The notes beneath the pieces are model-generated. The model was not told the origin of the DNA. It saw only the letters and a list, made by a program, of their open reading frames with translations, and ran no database searches. From Pirellulaceae bacterium (GTDB lineage Bacteria; Planctomycetota; Planctomycetia; Pirellulales; Pirellulaceae): DNA of 64,000 bases. The stretch covers positions 1 to 64,000 of the forward strand of contig JADYZV010000111.1 of NCBI GenBank assembly GCA_020852965.1, given 5' to 3'. Below are positions 25,559-34,675 of this stretch, in pieces; position 1 is the stretch's first letter; each line of letters begins with the position of its first letter. Position numbers and translations under genes: made by a program.

Positions 25559-26440
25559 CTAGTCTTGGTTAGCGAGACTGTTTGTCGTCCACTGTATTCC
25601 CCGCACGACTAGGTCCAAATACCTCGGATCGGCCACGGTTTGGTTGTTGTGGCCCAATGAAGTGCTAAAAACCTTGGTCTTTTTGGGCCCATATTCGTTG
25701 GCCCATACAACGACGGCCGAGGCAACTTTGCTCTGAGAGTTCGGATTGTCGCGCAGTTGCTTTTCGCTTGGCTCAATCCTTTGGTTGCCAGTGGCCAGTG
25801 GTGTCGTTGCGTCGAAGACACGAATGTTGTTGTAGAGCTCTTCGTTGATTGTCGTCCAGGGCTCGAGTCCCCGAGTAATCGGGTGGTTCAACGAGCTATA
25901 GACGATCTCGATGGGCGCCTGCGGCCCGTGAGCGATGGACTGAACGCCGATCATTTCATACCAAGCGGCATTGCTGGCACCCGCTTCGACTGGCTCTCGG
26001 AAGTTACCCCAACGATAACTGTGCATAGCACAATGTAGATTCACTGCCGGTGTGCCGTTGCGATGTGCGTTCAAAATCCGGTCGACGTACGGTTGATCCG
26101 TCACACTAGACGAACATTCATCGTGAATCACGACATCGTAGCCCTCAGCCCAATCGTCGGAGTTGTAGATCTCGAAAGTCGTCTCCGTGCTCGTGCTCAG
26201 GTTTAACACCACGGTTACTTCCGCATCGATGCGTTGCTCGATGCCTTCCTTGAGCAGCTTCGTTTGCGTGGGGTAGTCGTGGCAACAGCCTCCAGCGACC
26301 AACAGAATATTTAGCTTCGAGGCGGGCGAGCTTGGCTGTTTCGCCTTGGTGGCCGACGACTCTTGTGCCCAGACACTTGTCGACATCCACGTCGCAATGC
26401 CAGCGACTAACAGCAGCAAGTGGATAAAGCGAATTAGCAT
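25559..26440 (-). CDS. Secreted ThuA-domain protein
   Basis: About 293 residues from the ATG at 26438-26440 (MLIRFIHLLLLVAGIATWMSTSVWAQ), with AAAGGT upstream; the longer frame to 26632 runs through a dispersed repeat and is artefactual. After the signal peptide the ThuA-like (glutamine-amidotransferase-fold) domain is seen: KLNILLVAGGCCHDYPTQTKLLKEGIEQR, YDVVIHDECSS, GTPAVNLHCAMHSYRWG, a HPITRGL segment and SLGHNNQTVADPRYLDLVVRGIQWT. ThuA relates to trehalose utilisation; in planctomycetes and Bacteroidetes such domains accompany secreted glycoside or sulfatase genes. The exact reaction is unknown. It follows the sulfatase gene on the same strand. Confidence 0.9.
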   Translation of the reverse strand: MLIRFIHLLLLVAGIATWMSTSVWAQESSATKAKQPSSPASKLNILLVAGGCCHDYPTQTKLLKEGIEQRIDAEVTVVLNLSTSTETTFEIYNSDDWAEGYDVVIHDECSSSVTDQPYVDRILNAHRNGTPAVNLHCAMHSYRWGNFREPVEAGASNAAWYEMIGVQSIAHGPQAPIEIVYSSLNHPITRGLEPWTTINEELYNNIRVFDATTPLATGNQRIEPSEKQLRDNPNSQSKVASAVVVWANEYGPKKTKVFSTSLGHNNQTVADPRYLDLVVRGIQWTTNSLANQD

Positions 26441-26776
26441 TTTGATTTTACCTTTGGGAGTTGACCTAACCACGAAACACACGAAGGACACGAAAGAAAT
26501 CTCTGCTGGCGTCCATTGTGGTCCAGCAACGAGGCGATGAGCAATGCTGAAATACTTTTTCAAGTTCAAAGTTGCTAAATCGTGGGAGCGACGTTCGAGG
26601 ATTACAAAGAGTAATATGATCGAATCGTCCACTAAAAGAATTTGATAATGAAATTCCAGGATACACTAAACAATTCAGGAAGAACGAAACCAGTTTTTTC
26701 GTGTCCTTCGTGTTTTTCGTGGTCAACAAACGAACTAAATCGTGAATGGTTACAAATACATGTGAGTTCATTTTGC
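26441..26776. repeat. Two inverted CACGAAGGACACGAA repeats in an intergenic region
   Basis: ACCACGAAACACACGAAGGA at about 26470 and its inverted counterpart (CTTCGTGTTTTTCGTGGT) at about 26707-26724 face each other across about 230 bases, the same family as at about 11304. They may be ends of a non-autonomous element. No gene is supported between the sulfatase stop and the ThuA start. Confidence 0.6.
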
Positions 26777-28300
26777 CTAATTGCCTTCGGCAGCCCAGTG
26801 TTTCATCAGAGCTATATTTTCTAATAGTTGTTCCAACTGTGCGGGGTCGAACTTGGGATCAGCCAGTCGTTGGGTATAAACGGCCATGTCGCTATCATAC
26901 ATCTCCTCCGATTCAGGCACGCGTCCCTGATCGCCGGTTTCTTCCATCCAGATGTCGAGTCGCTCGCGCATCTCCGACAGCTCCTTAGCCAACTCGGGTC
27001 TTTGGGCCAGTTCGGCATCCGTGGCCAAGTTATGCACTTCGTAGGGATCGCTGCGCACATCATACAACTCCTCGACCGGGCGCACCTCGCGCAAGATCAA
27101 CTGTTGAACGTCATCGAGCTGTCCAGCCTTTTGCGCGGCCCGTAGGGCGATCAGGATGGCTTTCTCATCCTTGTAGGCGCATGGCTGAAGATAGGGCCGG
27201 TTGGGTAAGAAATTTCGGATGTATTTGAAATCTTTGGTTCGCACCGAACGCATGTGGTCTACAGTTTCGTCGCACCGATCGCGCGCAGCAAACACTGCTT
27301 CGCGCGGCACATAATCCGCCGCCAGGATATCCCTAGCCTGCATGTTTTCGGGAATTGCAATCCCTGCTGCAGCCAGTGAAAGTGCGGCAATATCGATATG
27401 CTCGACCACGTCATCGCGAAGCGTGCCAGCTTCGATACCTGGTCCCGTGATGACGAGCGGTACGTGAAGTCCTTCGTCATACATGAACTGTTTGCCGCGC
27501 GCATGGCTGATACCATGGTCGGTCATGAATAGAACCAGTGTATTTTCTCGAATGCCCTCCCGTTCGAGTCGCGCTACGACTTCACCGACCATTTCATCTG
27601 TCAACCGCACCGAGTCCAAGTAGGCGGCCCAGTCACGCACAATATCTGGATGATCGGGGTAATACGGCGGCAGCTTGACCGCCGAATCTGGTATTCTGTT
27701 CCCCAGTTGTTTTTCATCAGCCGATTGAACCTTTTCCCAACCATCGGCGTCTTTCCCACGCAGCTTGCCCCCTAGGGTTTGGATCTGTGCGAAAAACGGC
27801 TGCCCTGCCTTTCTTCCCGACCAATCGCTGCCATCGTAAACCGACTCATCCCATTCGAAGTTGTAGTCGGTTTTCCCCAGTCTACCATTCGGCGGCCAGC
27901 CGCTGATGGAGGTGTAGTAGCCTGCATCTTGAAACAATTTGGGGACGAGCTCGACGTTCGGGGGCAAATGAATTTTGCGAACACCACGACCGCTGCGATG
28001 GTGATGCGCACCAATGCTGGTCTGATACATGCCAGTGATAGAGGCTGAGCGGCAAGTCGAACAGACGGGTGCCGTGACATAGGCATTCGAAAACTTCACC
28101 CCCTCCGCCGCCAAACGATCGACGTTGGGCGTTTCAATAGCCGTCTCGCCGTAGCATGAAAAATTGGCTGACATGTCGTCTGGAATGATCCACACGATAT
28201 TCGGTCGACTATCTTGGGCCGCCGCGCTGGTCGCCAACCAAGGCGTTGTGTTGGCAAATACGAAAATGACCAACAGATATTTGAAGTTGGAGAATTGCAT
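26777..28300 (-). CDS. Secreted sulfatase (variant CSTCR motif)
   Basis: 507 residues. Signal peptide to about residue 28 (ATSAAAQ), then PNIVWIIPDDMSANFSCYGETAIETPNVDRLAAEGVKFSNAY, the alkaline-phosphatase-fold metal site. The formylglycine position is Cys80 in VCSTCRSASITGMYQTSIGAHHHRS. The canonical C-x-P/A-x-R is here C-S-T-C-R, with Thr replacing Pro/Ala. Later: NTLVLFMTDHGISHARGKQFMYDEGLHVPLVI with the second metal/His cluster. Needs a formylglycine-generating enzyme encoded elsewhere. It would remove sulfate esters from a polysaccharide or glycoside outside the cytoplasm. The ThuA gene lies downstream in the same direction. Confidence 0.93.
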   Translation of the reverse strand: MQFSNFKYLLVIFVFANTTPWLATSAAAQDSRPNIVWIIPDDMSANFSCYGETAIETPNVDRLAAEGVKFSNAYVTAPVCSTCRSASITGMYQTSIGAHHHRSGRGVRKIHLPPNVELVPKLFQDAGYYTSISGWPPNGRLGKTDYNFEWDESVYDGSDWSGRKAGQPFFAQIQTLGGKLRGKDADGWEKVQSADEKQLGNRIPDSAVKLPPYYPDHPDIVRDWAAYLDSVRLTDEMVGEVVARLEREGIRENTLVLFMTDHGISHARGKQFMYDEGLHVPLVITGPGIEAGTLRDDVVEHIDIAALSLAAAGIAIPENMQARDILAADYVPREAVFAARDRCDETVDHMRSVRTKDFKYIRNFLPNRPYLQPCAYKDEKAILIALRAAQKAGQLDDVQQLILREVRPVEELYDVRSDPYEVHNLATDAELAQRPELAKELSEMRERLDIWMEETGDQGRVPESEEMYDSDMAVYTQRLADPKFDPAQLEQLLENIALMKHWAAEGN

Positions 28301-28440
28301 TCAAGCAGTCCATCTGGAGAATTTGTCACGGCCAGCCAGGAAGCAGAACTCATCGAGTCCCCATTGCCAATCCGCTGCAGCTAGCCTGCATTTATCAAGT
28401 ATAATAGACCAACCCATATCATTGTTAGTCCCAATGTGGC

Positions 28441-28528
28441 CCGACGCTCCGCGTCGGTATTCCGAAGAAAACAGCCCGACGCTCCGCCGTCGGATACGGG
28501 AAAAAGCAGCCCGACGCTCCGCCGTCGG
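28441..28528. repeat. Three CGACGCTCCG hairpins at 35-bp spacing
   Basis: Hairpins CCGACGCTCCGCGTCGG (28441-28457) and CCGACGCTCCGCCGTCGG (28476-28493 and 28511-28528) follow each other at a 35-base period, with A-rich spacers. The array ends 31 bases before the DUF4058 start. A single related copy is at 3071-3088. Confidence 0.85.
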
Positions 28529-28559
28529 CTTATACCAAACCAACGATGCGACGAATCTC

Positions 28560-29291
28560 ATGCCATTGTTAGATCATTTTCGACCACCAGTGCTCAATCG
28601 AGGGTCCTGGGAGGGTTTCCATGGGGGCTGGCCCATGATGATGGTCATGGACCTCTGCAAGTCTTTGCCCGAGCAATACACGGCAGAACCGCGAGTTCAT
28701 TTGGGCAGGAACTTCGAAGTCGATGTTTGTACGTTCGATGTCGAGGAGGAATCCAATTCTCGCACTAGCAAAAGTGGTCCTGGGGCAGCCACAGCGACTT
28801 GGGCACCGCCGCAACCGACGCTCACTCTGGAACTCGATCCGACCGAGATTTACGAATACGAAGTGCTCATCTTCGATTCTCAGCGACGTCGTGAATTGGT
28901 CGCCGCTATCGAGATAGTTAGCCCAGCCAATAAAGACCGTCCAGAAACTCGGCAAGCTTTCGTCTCCAAGTGTGCAGTACTTTTGCAAAAGAAAGTCTGT
29001 GTGTCGATCATCGACTTGGTAACAATCAAAAACTTCAATCTGTATAGTGACGTGTTGGAAGTCTTTGGCCAAACCGATCCGTCATTTGCCCCCAGTCCGC
29101 CGCCAACCTACGCCGTGACTTGCCGCAGTCATCATCTAGCCACGCGATCTCGCTTCGAGAGTTGGGCCTATCCGATGGTCGTCGGGGAGATATTACCCGC
29201 CTTGCCAATTTGGTTAGACAACGATCACGCCATCTCCTTAGATCTCGAAATCTCCTATCAACAAACCTGCCGCGCATTGCGATTGATCTGA
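28560..29291 (+). CDS. DUF4058 family protein
   Basis: 243 residues from the ATG at 28560 (MPLLDHFRPPVLNRGSWEGFHGGW), which matches the usual DUF4058 N-terminus. The frame is open upstream to 28164 but crosses the hairpin array and the start of a divergent gene. Conserved features: EPRVHLGRNFEVDVCTFD, VLIFDSQRRRELVAAIEIVSPANKDRPETRQAFVSKCAVLLQKKVCVSIIDLVT, resembling the restriction-endonuclease-like fold proposed for DUF4058/Uma2-type proteins (E-I-V-S-P-x-N-K). Function unknown. Ribosome binding site weak. Confidence 0.82.
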   Translation: MPLLDHFRPPVLNRGSWEGFHGGWPMMMVMDLCKSLPEQYTAEPRVHLGRNFEVDVCTFDVEEESNSRTSKSGPGAATATWAPPQPTLTLELDPTEIYEYEVLIFDSQRRRELVAAIEIVSPANKDRPETRQAFVSKCAVLLQKKVCVSIIDLVTIKNFNLYSDVLEVFGQTDPSFAPSPPPTYAVTCRSHHLATRSRFESWAYPMVVGEILPALPIWLDNDHAISLDLEISYQQTCRALRLI

Positions 29292-29482
29292 CCGTTTTGA
29301 TTCCTCGGTAAACGGAGATTCTATTGCTCTCGCTAAACGCTATCGTTCCCGAGTTTTGCAATCGCTCGTGCCATTCGCCTGATGATTTTAGAATGTACGC
29401 GAGCGAGTAAGATCGTCTTCAGGCTCTGTCATCCGTGCTCCGGCTTTGCCATCCGTGCTAGAATCCGTGTCATTCGGTAGCA

Positions 29483-30307
29483 CTAGTTCGACAGGTTTAC
29501 TTTCCACTCGTGCAACATTTCCTCGTGTTGCGACCAATCGATCGGATAGGGCTCAGCCACCGCAAGTTCGGTATCGGGCAAGCCGAGTGACAGTCGAACC
29601 AGTCGTCGATGTTCTGCTTGATCATCGACCAGCGGCATGCTCTGTTCGCGTTCCCTACGACTAAATCGCGAATTCTCGTTTGCCGCCACCTGCGCGATAC
29701 GATGTAGGGCAACTAATCGGAACCAGTGCCATGGCTTTTCCACCGCAACTTGCGATTTGACCCACTGCCAGTCTGAAAACTTGGCTAGATCATCGGCTTG
29801 CAACAGAAAGCAGCGTATGCAGCGGCGACGCACGGCTACTCGGTCCTCGCAGGTCATGCACATCAGCCATACCGACTTCGTGTGTGGTGAAGAGGCCAGT
29901 GCACCTGCCACATAATTGGCCGCATCATTGAGCAACTCAAAGCCCAAGGTCCCTTCGGTCGGTAGAATGGGATCGTTCAGCGTCGTTTGCTCCGTCAACT
30001 TGCGGGCTAGGTCGCGAGCGGCTGGATTGTCATAGAGCTGATTGACGGTCAGTTTTGTGGTTACGTTGCGAAAGACCAACTGCACTCGGCCAGCCGGTGC
30101 GGGGAGCAAATAATGAGCTTGGAAGAGCACGTCGTCGGAATCGCCAAGCTGAAATTTCTGGAGTTCCTTGATTCGTTTGCGAAACAAAAAGTACCAGCTA
30201 ACGATGAAGCCCGATAAAAACCCCAAGCCCTTTCCCACCAACTCGGGAATCAATCGCGACCATTCGAGTCCTTCCAGCCACAACCTGAGAGCGTTCCAGT
30301 CCATCAT
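29483..30307 (-). CDS. Hypothetical membrane-anchored protein
   Basis: 274 residues, unrecognised. One membrane helix lies near the N-terminus (LGFLSGFIVSWYFLFRKRIKEL, about 28-47). The body of about 225 residues is soluble: VLFQAHYLLPAPAGRVQLVFRNVTTKLTVNQL, a Cys cluster at about 150-168 (MCMTCEDRVAVRRRCIRCF) and a basic then acidic C-terminus (RFSRREREQSMPLVDDQAEHRRLVRLSLGLPD). The CxxC-x10-CxxC spacing could bind metal. Single gene between DUF4058 and a repeat element; the 3' end is close to a dispersed ATCCGTGC repeat. Confidence 0.75.
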   Translation of the reverse strand: MMDWNALRLWLEGLEWSRLIPELVGKGLGFLSGFIVSWYFLFRKRIKELQKFQLGDSDDVLFQAHYLLPAPAGRVQLVFRNVTTKLTVNQLYDNPAARDLARKLTEQTTLNDPILPTEGTLGFELLNDAANYVAGALASSPHTKSVWLMCMTCEDRVAVRRRCIRCFLLQADDLAKFSDWQWVKSQVAVEKPWHWFRLVALHRIAQVAANENSRFSRREREQSMPLVDDQAEHRRLVRLSLGLPDTELAVAEPYPIDWSQHEEMLHEWKVNLSN

Positions 30308-30476
30308 CTATCCCGTAGTTAGCCTGTGTTATCCCAACGATCGAAGTCTGGCTGCGATCAGCGAGTAGTAGTGAAGTTTACAATTATATGCAACTTCGTG
30401 ATCGAGTAGCAACGAAGCGCGAGGCGAGCTTGGATGATCGCCGGATTGATCGGGAGCAGTGGCTGGATGCTTCTAT

Positions 30477-30701
30477 GTAGGCTCGTAACGAGTGCCGCGA
30501 GTTACGGCAGACCGAAGCAAGTGATCATTGCACCACGTTTCCAGCTCCCAACGAGACCGATCTGCCGATGCGCAACGGTTGATGCTGAGCCAAACTTTAG
30601 GGTGGCGACGTGAGGCTAACGCGAACACGGGGGAACATGAGTGCGGGGCGATCCGCACGCGCTGCCCGTGCCGTAACTCGCGGTACTCGTTACGAGCCTA
30701 C
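30477..30701. repeat. 225-bp GTAGGCTCGTAACGAG inverted-repeat element, copy 2 (inverted)
   Basis: Same terminal arms as 20163-20387 and the same total length of 225 bases, but subterminal blocks are swapped (GCAGACCGAAGCAAG at left, GCCCGTGCC at right), so the element lies in the opposite orientation. The interior sequence differs. It lies just downstream of the small zinc-ribbon gene; the rest of the 30308-30715 gap is featureless. Confidence 0.85.
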
Positions 30702-30715
30702 TTCAGGGGCCCAGC

Positions 30716-30949
30716 TCATTCGGCGGCGTTATAGGAAGTCAACTTCCAAACGACGTGTCCGCAGTGCTTGCAGCGATACTCAAAGCGTGTCAGTGAATAC
30801 CAGCGTTCCTGTTTGGTAGTCCCAGTCTCAATCAGTGAATCTCTTTCTAGACACTTCGGACAGCGCATGTGAAAGAAGGTCACGTTAACTAGTATGAAAA
30901 CTATAACGACGATGCTGCAGGCCAGGGCAATAATAAGTTCAACTGTCAT
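30716..30949 (-). CDS. Small membrane zinc-ribbon protein
   Basis: 77 residues. One N-terminal membrane helix (VELIIALACSIVVIVFILVNVTFF), then CPKCLERDSL...EYRCKHCGHVVW: two CxxC knuckles about 28 residues apart, a zinc-ribbon. The ATG overlaps the stop of the PL10 gene by four bases (ATGA), so it is translationally coupled to that very large gene. Function unknown. Confidence 0.78.
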   Translation of the reverse strand: MTVELIIALACSIVVIVFILVNVTFFHMRCPKCLERDSLIETGTTKQERWYSLTRFEYRCKHCGHVVWKLTSYNAAE

Positions 30950-33900
30950 TCGCTAACGTCGACGACCAGCTCACGCTGACCCTTGGTAATTCTTACGACG
31001 CCTGAAGCCCATGCTTCATTAAGAAAGGGACTCTTAAAGGCGTAGTCTGGCGCTAGATCGATTGGCAAACCGTCTAACTCCGGTAGACGCTCGCTATTGG
31101 CAAAGAAGGTGAAATCGCCCGAACCTTGAAGTCCCTGATACCGAAGAATGCCCTCGTCGAAATTAAAAGTTTGGCTCAAGACAGCCTGTTGAAACGATTC
31201 GAAGCCATCGGGGTAGTCGCTGCTGCGGACAACTTCGATGATTACCGGCGTGTACTCGTCGCCACAGCGCAGCCAGCGCTCGTCGTCCCACGTCCAATCG
31301 CCATTGACGATCTTGACTGCGGCAAAGGCGGTTGCTGCTTTCGCAAAAATCCATCCAGCTGTTTCGCTACGTTGTAGGTCGGTCGAGAAGCAGACGCGCA
31401 TTGCATCAGTCGATTCCGATGAACGCAGCTTCTGGGCGATCAGTGTCCCTTTATTCTGGATCGCCCAATGCGCGTTGTAGGTGGCGTGGTCGCTTTCGCA
31501 TCGTGGATACAACGTTGAGTTCTCGGCTCCGGCGAAAATGACTCCATGCCATCGGTTCTGCTGGCTGATCCCTGTCCAGTATTCCGTGGGGCGATTTTCT
31601 AACATCAGGCATCCTGCGATAAAATCAGGAGTGCAGTACGAATAGCGTACGATGCCTCCGTATTCTGAGTCGACGTCGTCGACCGGTTCATTGGGTTTCG
31701 ACAGCGACTGGGACAATTCATAGTCGGAGTGACGTCCCAGACGTCGTGAACGGCATTCGTAGACCCCACGCCCGGCGGTATCCAAGGCAATGTCCATGAC
31801 TACTAGCGGAAGACGATATTCAGTCGTGGCAATTACCGGAAGCGTTTCATGGTAGTGAGCCGGTTTGCCTTGGCCAAGGTAGAACCAACTCATCGCGCGG
31901 TTTCGGTCGTGGCTTGCCAACGCATAGGCGCCGGGATAGAGTCGCGTTTTGCCCCCTCCTCGCATTCCCCCGAGTTGCTCCTGCGCCCATTCCGCCCACC
32001 AAACGTCGAGGGCAGACTTAGCAACGGACTTGAGTTCCATATCGGTAGTAAAATCAATGATATTGTGCCATCCCTGCAGCGTTCGCGAACCGTATCCTGA
32101 AGGCGATATTTCAATCAACATGCCTCGTTTGATACGCTCACGAAAATACCGTTTGAGGAAAATCTGCCAGGCTTGCAATTGCTCCGCCGCTGTTGAGCCG
32201 TCATCGTAAACGAAATCTTTGCCGCGCGGATCGCTGGCAATCATATTGGCAGCGGCCCAACGCGTGGCATCGCGCTGCGCGCTATGGTTTTCGCTCCCCC
32301 AAATACGCCAGGTGTGCTCAGGGTCGGCTTCCGCGATCAGAGAATCGGCGCGCGCCCAGTCGGCGAAGAGCTGCCAGATCGCAGCTGATGCTTTTTCGCT
32401 CAGTCGCTCCTTCATTGTTCCATTGGGTCCAAACAATCCATAGATGCGGTAGAACGCACCGCCGGTCCAATGCAACCCAAATTCACCAGTGGCCTGCTGC
32501 TGCCTTCGCATGGCATCTACCGCATCTACAATGGCGCCGTTGGCACGCTCGATGTCGGTTTGCAAATAGAGCGCGGACAATGCGAAAGTCAAGCGCCTAA
32601 ATACATACTGACTGACGACCACATCGAGTTGAATCGTGACGCTCCCCCAGGGCGCTATACCCAAGGGTCCTAGAACGTGGGCCTGTTGCCAATGTCGATC
32701 GTCAAAGGAGGACGTTTGCCAACCTTCGGGCTCTTCCGAGGAGAGTCGCCAGTTTTCGTCCGTGACCAGATCGAGAGTATCGCCGTCTTCAAATTTGACA
32801 TAGACCGCTCCCAGTACTCCACCTGGATTCGGTTCATCCCCTAGATTCTCGACTGTAAGCGACACCACATTCGTCCCCGACTGCAGACGCGAAGTTATTT
32901 CGATTGGATTCGCTTGTTGGAAACCGGAACTCGATCCGGCCTTCGTTCCGTTGAGCATTACATTGCAGGTGTTGTCGGCGGCTACCAAGACATAAGCCGA
33001 CTCAATGCGTTTTCCTGCTGGAACCGCAAGTTCCCGTCGAAAGTTAATACGAGCAATCGGCATATTTCCTTTCTCGTCTGGCGCTCGATCCCAAATCCAC
33101 TTCGCCTTCGCCAGTCGTTTGCCACTCTCTTCGATGGCGGGATCAAGATCGACAAACGGTTTCTCCAGATATCCTTTCAGATAGCTATCCCGCCGAGTTC
33201 CAAATTGCTCACGGATCACTTCGAGTTGATCGTCTGAAATCGCGGAGGCTTTCCGAAAGGTTGTCAGCCGTGACTTCCAAGCGGGATAGTCGTTTTCAAG
33301 CAGGCGAGCTGGGGCAGCGGAATACCAACCATAACCAGTACGTCGTTCAGGGTGAACCTCGGCGAGCGAGTAGACGATCGTTCCATCGCGATTGCAAAAA
33401 AACGGTCGGTTCGTCTCGATCTCATAGTAGCGAGTCCAAATAGGCGGCGCAGTGGGATCTTCTACTACAATTCTGTCTCGCGTCGCAGTATGTCCCTCGA
33501 AACGTGTAGGAGGAATGTCAATCTCCTCGACGCGTTGTCCTTCGATAGCGCTGCGATCGATCCAGCGGACGGCTGATTCGATCGCATCCATCACTTCCGG
33601 GCTCGGATGATCAGTCGCCATCAAAAATCGCACAATGCCAGAGGTTTCCACTGGGCAGATGGCAGGCAGCTCGTAGCTTCGCGCCTTGACGGGCAGGAAC
33701 GTTTCATGGCTATGCTGTTGGCACCAGCCCGTCTTGAGCCCGTTCACTTCGATCTGGCACTTCAACGTCACATCGATCGCACGCTTCAATGCGGATGCGG
33801 CCTGTCGACGACGTTCTGAATCAAGCCAATTGAATTGAACCTGATCGCGGTTAATATCGCGGAGCAACTTCATGACACCGAGCATCACGTCGTCGTTGTA

Positions 33901-34383
33901 GGTGATCGCGTCAACATCCGCCCCACGCCAACCACCGGTCGGTCTTTGCTCGTTGAAAATGTAATCGAGCCCGCGTTCTGCGGAGACTCGGAATCGCTCC
34001 GCGGAGCAAACACTATAGACCTTGGCAAGGTAGTCGATATGCGTATAAGTTGTCCGGTTATCCAGCGTGCTTCGGTCGAGCGATCGTCCCAGCAGAGTTC
34101 GCAATTCCGCTTTAGGGACATTCAAGACTGGGTTAAAGCTCTTGGGCCATCCCCCGTCGGGAAGCTGGAAGGCGACAATTCTGTCGGCAATCTCAACGAA
34201 TTGTGATGAATCCAAGGATAGATCGTCTCGATCGCGTCCGTATTTATCATTCCAGTGTTTGATGATGTCCTGAAATCCAGATAGATCGATCGTCGGTGGT
34301 TGGATACCATGCGACATCCCGATAAGCAGGCAGATCCACGCCGTCACAGCAAGGAAGAAAGTCTTGGTTTGCATTGTTGCCAT
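30946..34383 (-). CDS. Secreted multidomain polysaccharide lyase (PL10 pectate-lyase-like)
   Basis: 1145 residues. Signal peptide to about residue 26 (LIGMSHGI). Residues about 55-390 match PL10 pectate lyase: IADRIVAFQLPDGGWPKSFNP, YTHIDYLAKVYSV, GLDYIFNEQRPTGGWRGAD, ITYNDDVMLGVMKLL, the active-site region TGWCQQHSHETFLPVKARSYE followed by ETSGIVRFLM, and VHPERRTGYGWYSAAPARLL. Residues about 425-590 form a jelly-roll like the N-domain of alpha-L-rhamnosidases (KAKWIWDRAPDEKG..., FRRELAVPAGKRIESAYVLVAADNTCNVMLNG). The last 550 residues look like an (alpha/alpha) toroid plus beta domain of a kind I cannot name (SPSGYGSRTLQGWHNIIDF, GGMRGGGKTRLYPGAYAL). A second catalytic activity is possible. 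It is divergent from the heparinase-like gene. Confidence 0.88.
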   Translation of the reverse strand: MATMQTKTFFLAVTAWICLLIGMSHGIQPPTIDLSGFQDIIKHWNDKYGRDRDDLSLDSSQFVEIADRIVAFQLPDGGWPKSFNPVLNVPKAELRTLLGRSLDRSTLDNRTTYTHIDYLAKVYSVCSAERFRVSAERGLDYIFNEQRPTGGWRGADVDAITYNDDVMLGVMKLLRDINRDQVQFNWLDSERRRQAASALKRAIDVTLKCQIEVNGLKTGWCQQHSHETFLPVKARSYELPAICPVETSGIVRFLMATDHPSPEVMDAIESAVRWIDRSAIEGQRVEEIDIPPTRFEGHTATRDRIVVEDPTAPPIWTRYYEIETNRPFFCNRDGTIVYSLAEVHPERRTGYGWYSAAPARLLENDYPAWKSRLTTFRKASAISDDQLEVIREQFGTRRDSYLKGYLEKPFVDLDPAIEESGKRLAKAKWIWDRAPDEKGNMPIARINFRRELAVPAGKRIESAYVLVAADNTCNVMLNGTKAGSSSGFQQANPIEITSRLQSGTNVVSLTVENLGDEPNPGGVLGAVYVKFEDGDTLDLVTDENWRLSSEEPEGWQTSSFDDRHWQQAHVLGPLGIAPWGSVTIQLDVVVSQYVFRRLTFALSALYLQTDIERANGAIVDAVDAMRRQQQATGEFGLHWTGGAFYRIYGLFGPNGTMKERLSEKASAAIWQLFADWARADSLIAEADPEHTWRIWGSENHSAQRDATRWAAANMIASDPRGKDFVYDDGSTAAEQLQAWQIFLKRYFRERIKRGMLIEISPSGYGSRTLQGWHNIIDFTTDMELKSVAKSALDVWWAEWAQEQLGGMRGGGKTRLYPGAYALASHDRNRAMSWFYLGQGKPAHYHETLPVIATTEYRLPLVVMDIALDTAGRGVYECRSRRLGRHSDYELSQSLSKPNEPVDDVDSEYGGIVRYSYCTPDFIAGCLMLENRPTEYWTGISQQNRWHGVIFAGAENSTLYPRCESDHATYNAHWAIQNKGTLIAQKLRSSESTDAMRVCFSTDLQRSETAGWIFAKAATAFAAVKIVNGDWTWDDERWLRCGDEYTPVIIEVVRSSDYPDGFESFQQAVLSQTFNFDEGILRYQGLQGSGDFTFFANSERLPELDGLPIDLAPDYAFKSPFLNEAWASGVVRITKGQRELVVDVSE

Positions 34384-34675
34384 TCAAGGTGTTTGGTTTG
34401 ACATCCGACTACGAATCGAGATTGGGAGGCACTCCACGGTATTCGCATTACCAGTTTACCATTTCGGCGTCAGCGACGTAGCTGCGAATTTGGCTAGCTG
34501 AGTACGAGAGTAGCGCGGCCCTCAGAATACTTGTCCGCATTGTTTGCATTTTTGGTAGCATACCCTCGAATTGCACGCCCACGCCATTTGCTCTCTAATA
34601 GCGGGGCGCTTCCCTCCCCGTTTTGCTTCTAGGCTCCCTCCATGGGATTTTTTGCCTACTGAAGGAGATGAACCT
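34384..34675. other. Divergent promoter region between PL10 and heparinase-like genes
   Basis: 292 bases between the two outward-reading lyase genes, so promoters for both must lie here. I see no convincing -35/-10 pair or operator. The right end carries a strong GAAGGAGATGA ribosome binding site (34661-34671) for the heparinase-like gene. Confidence 0.5.
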
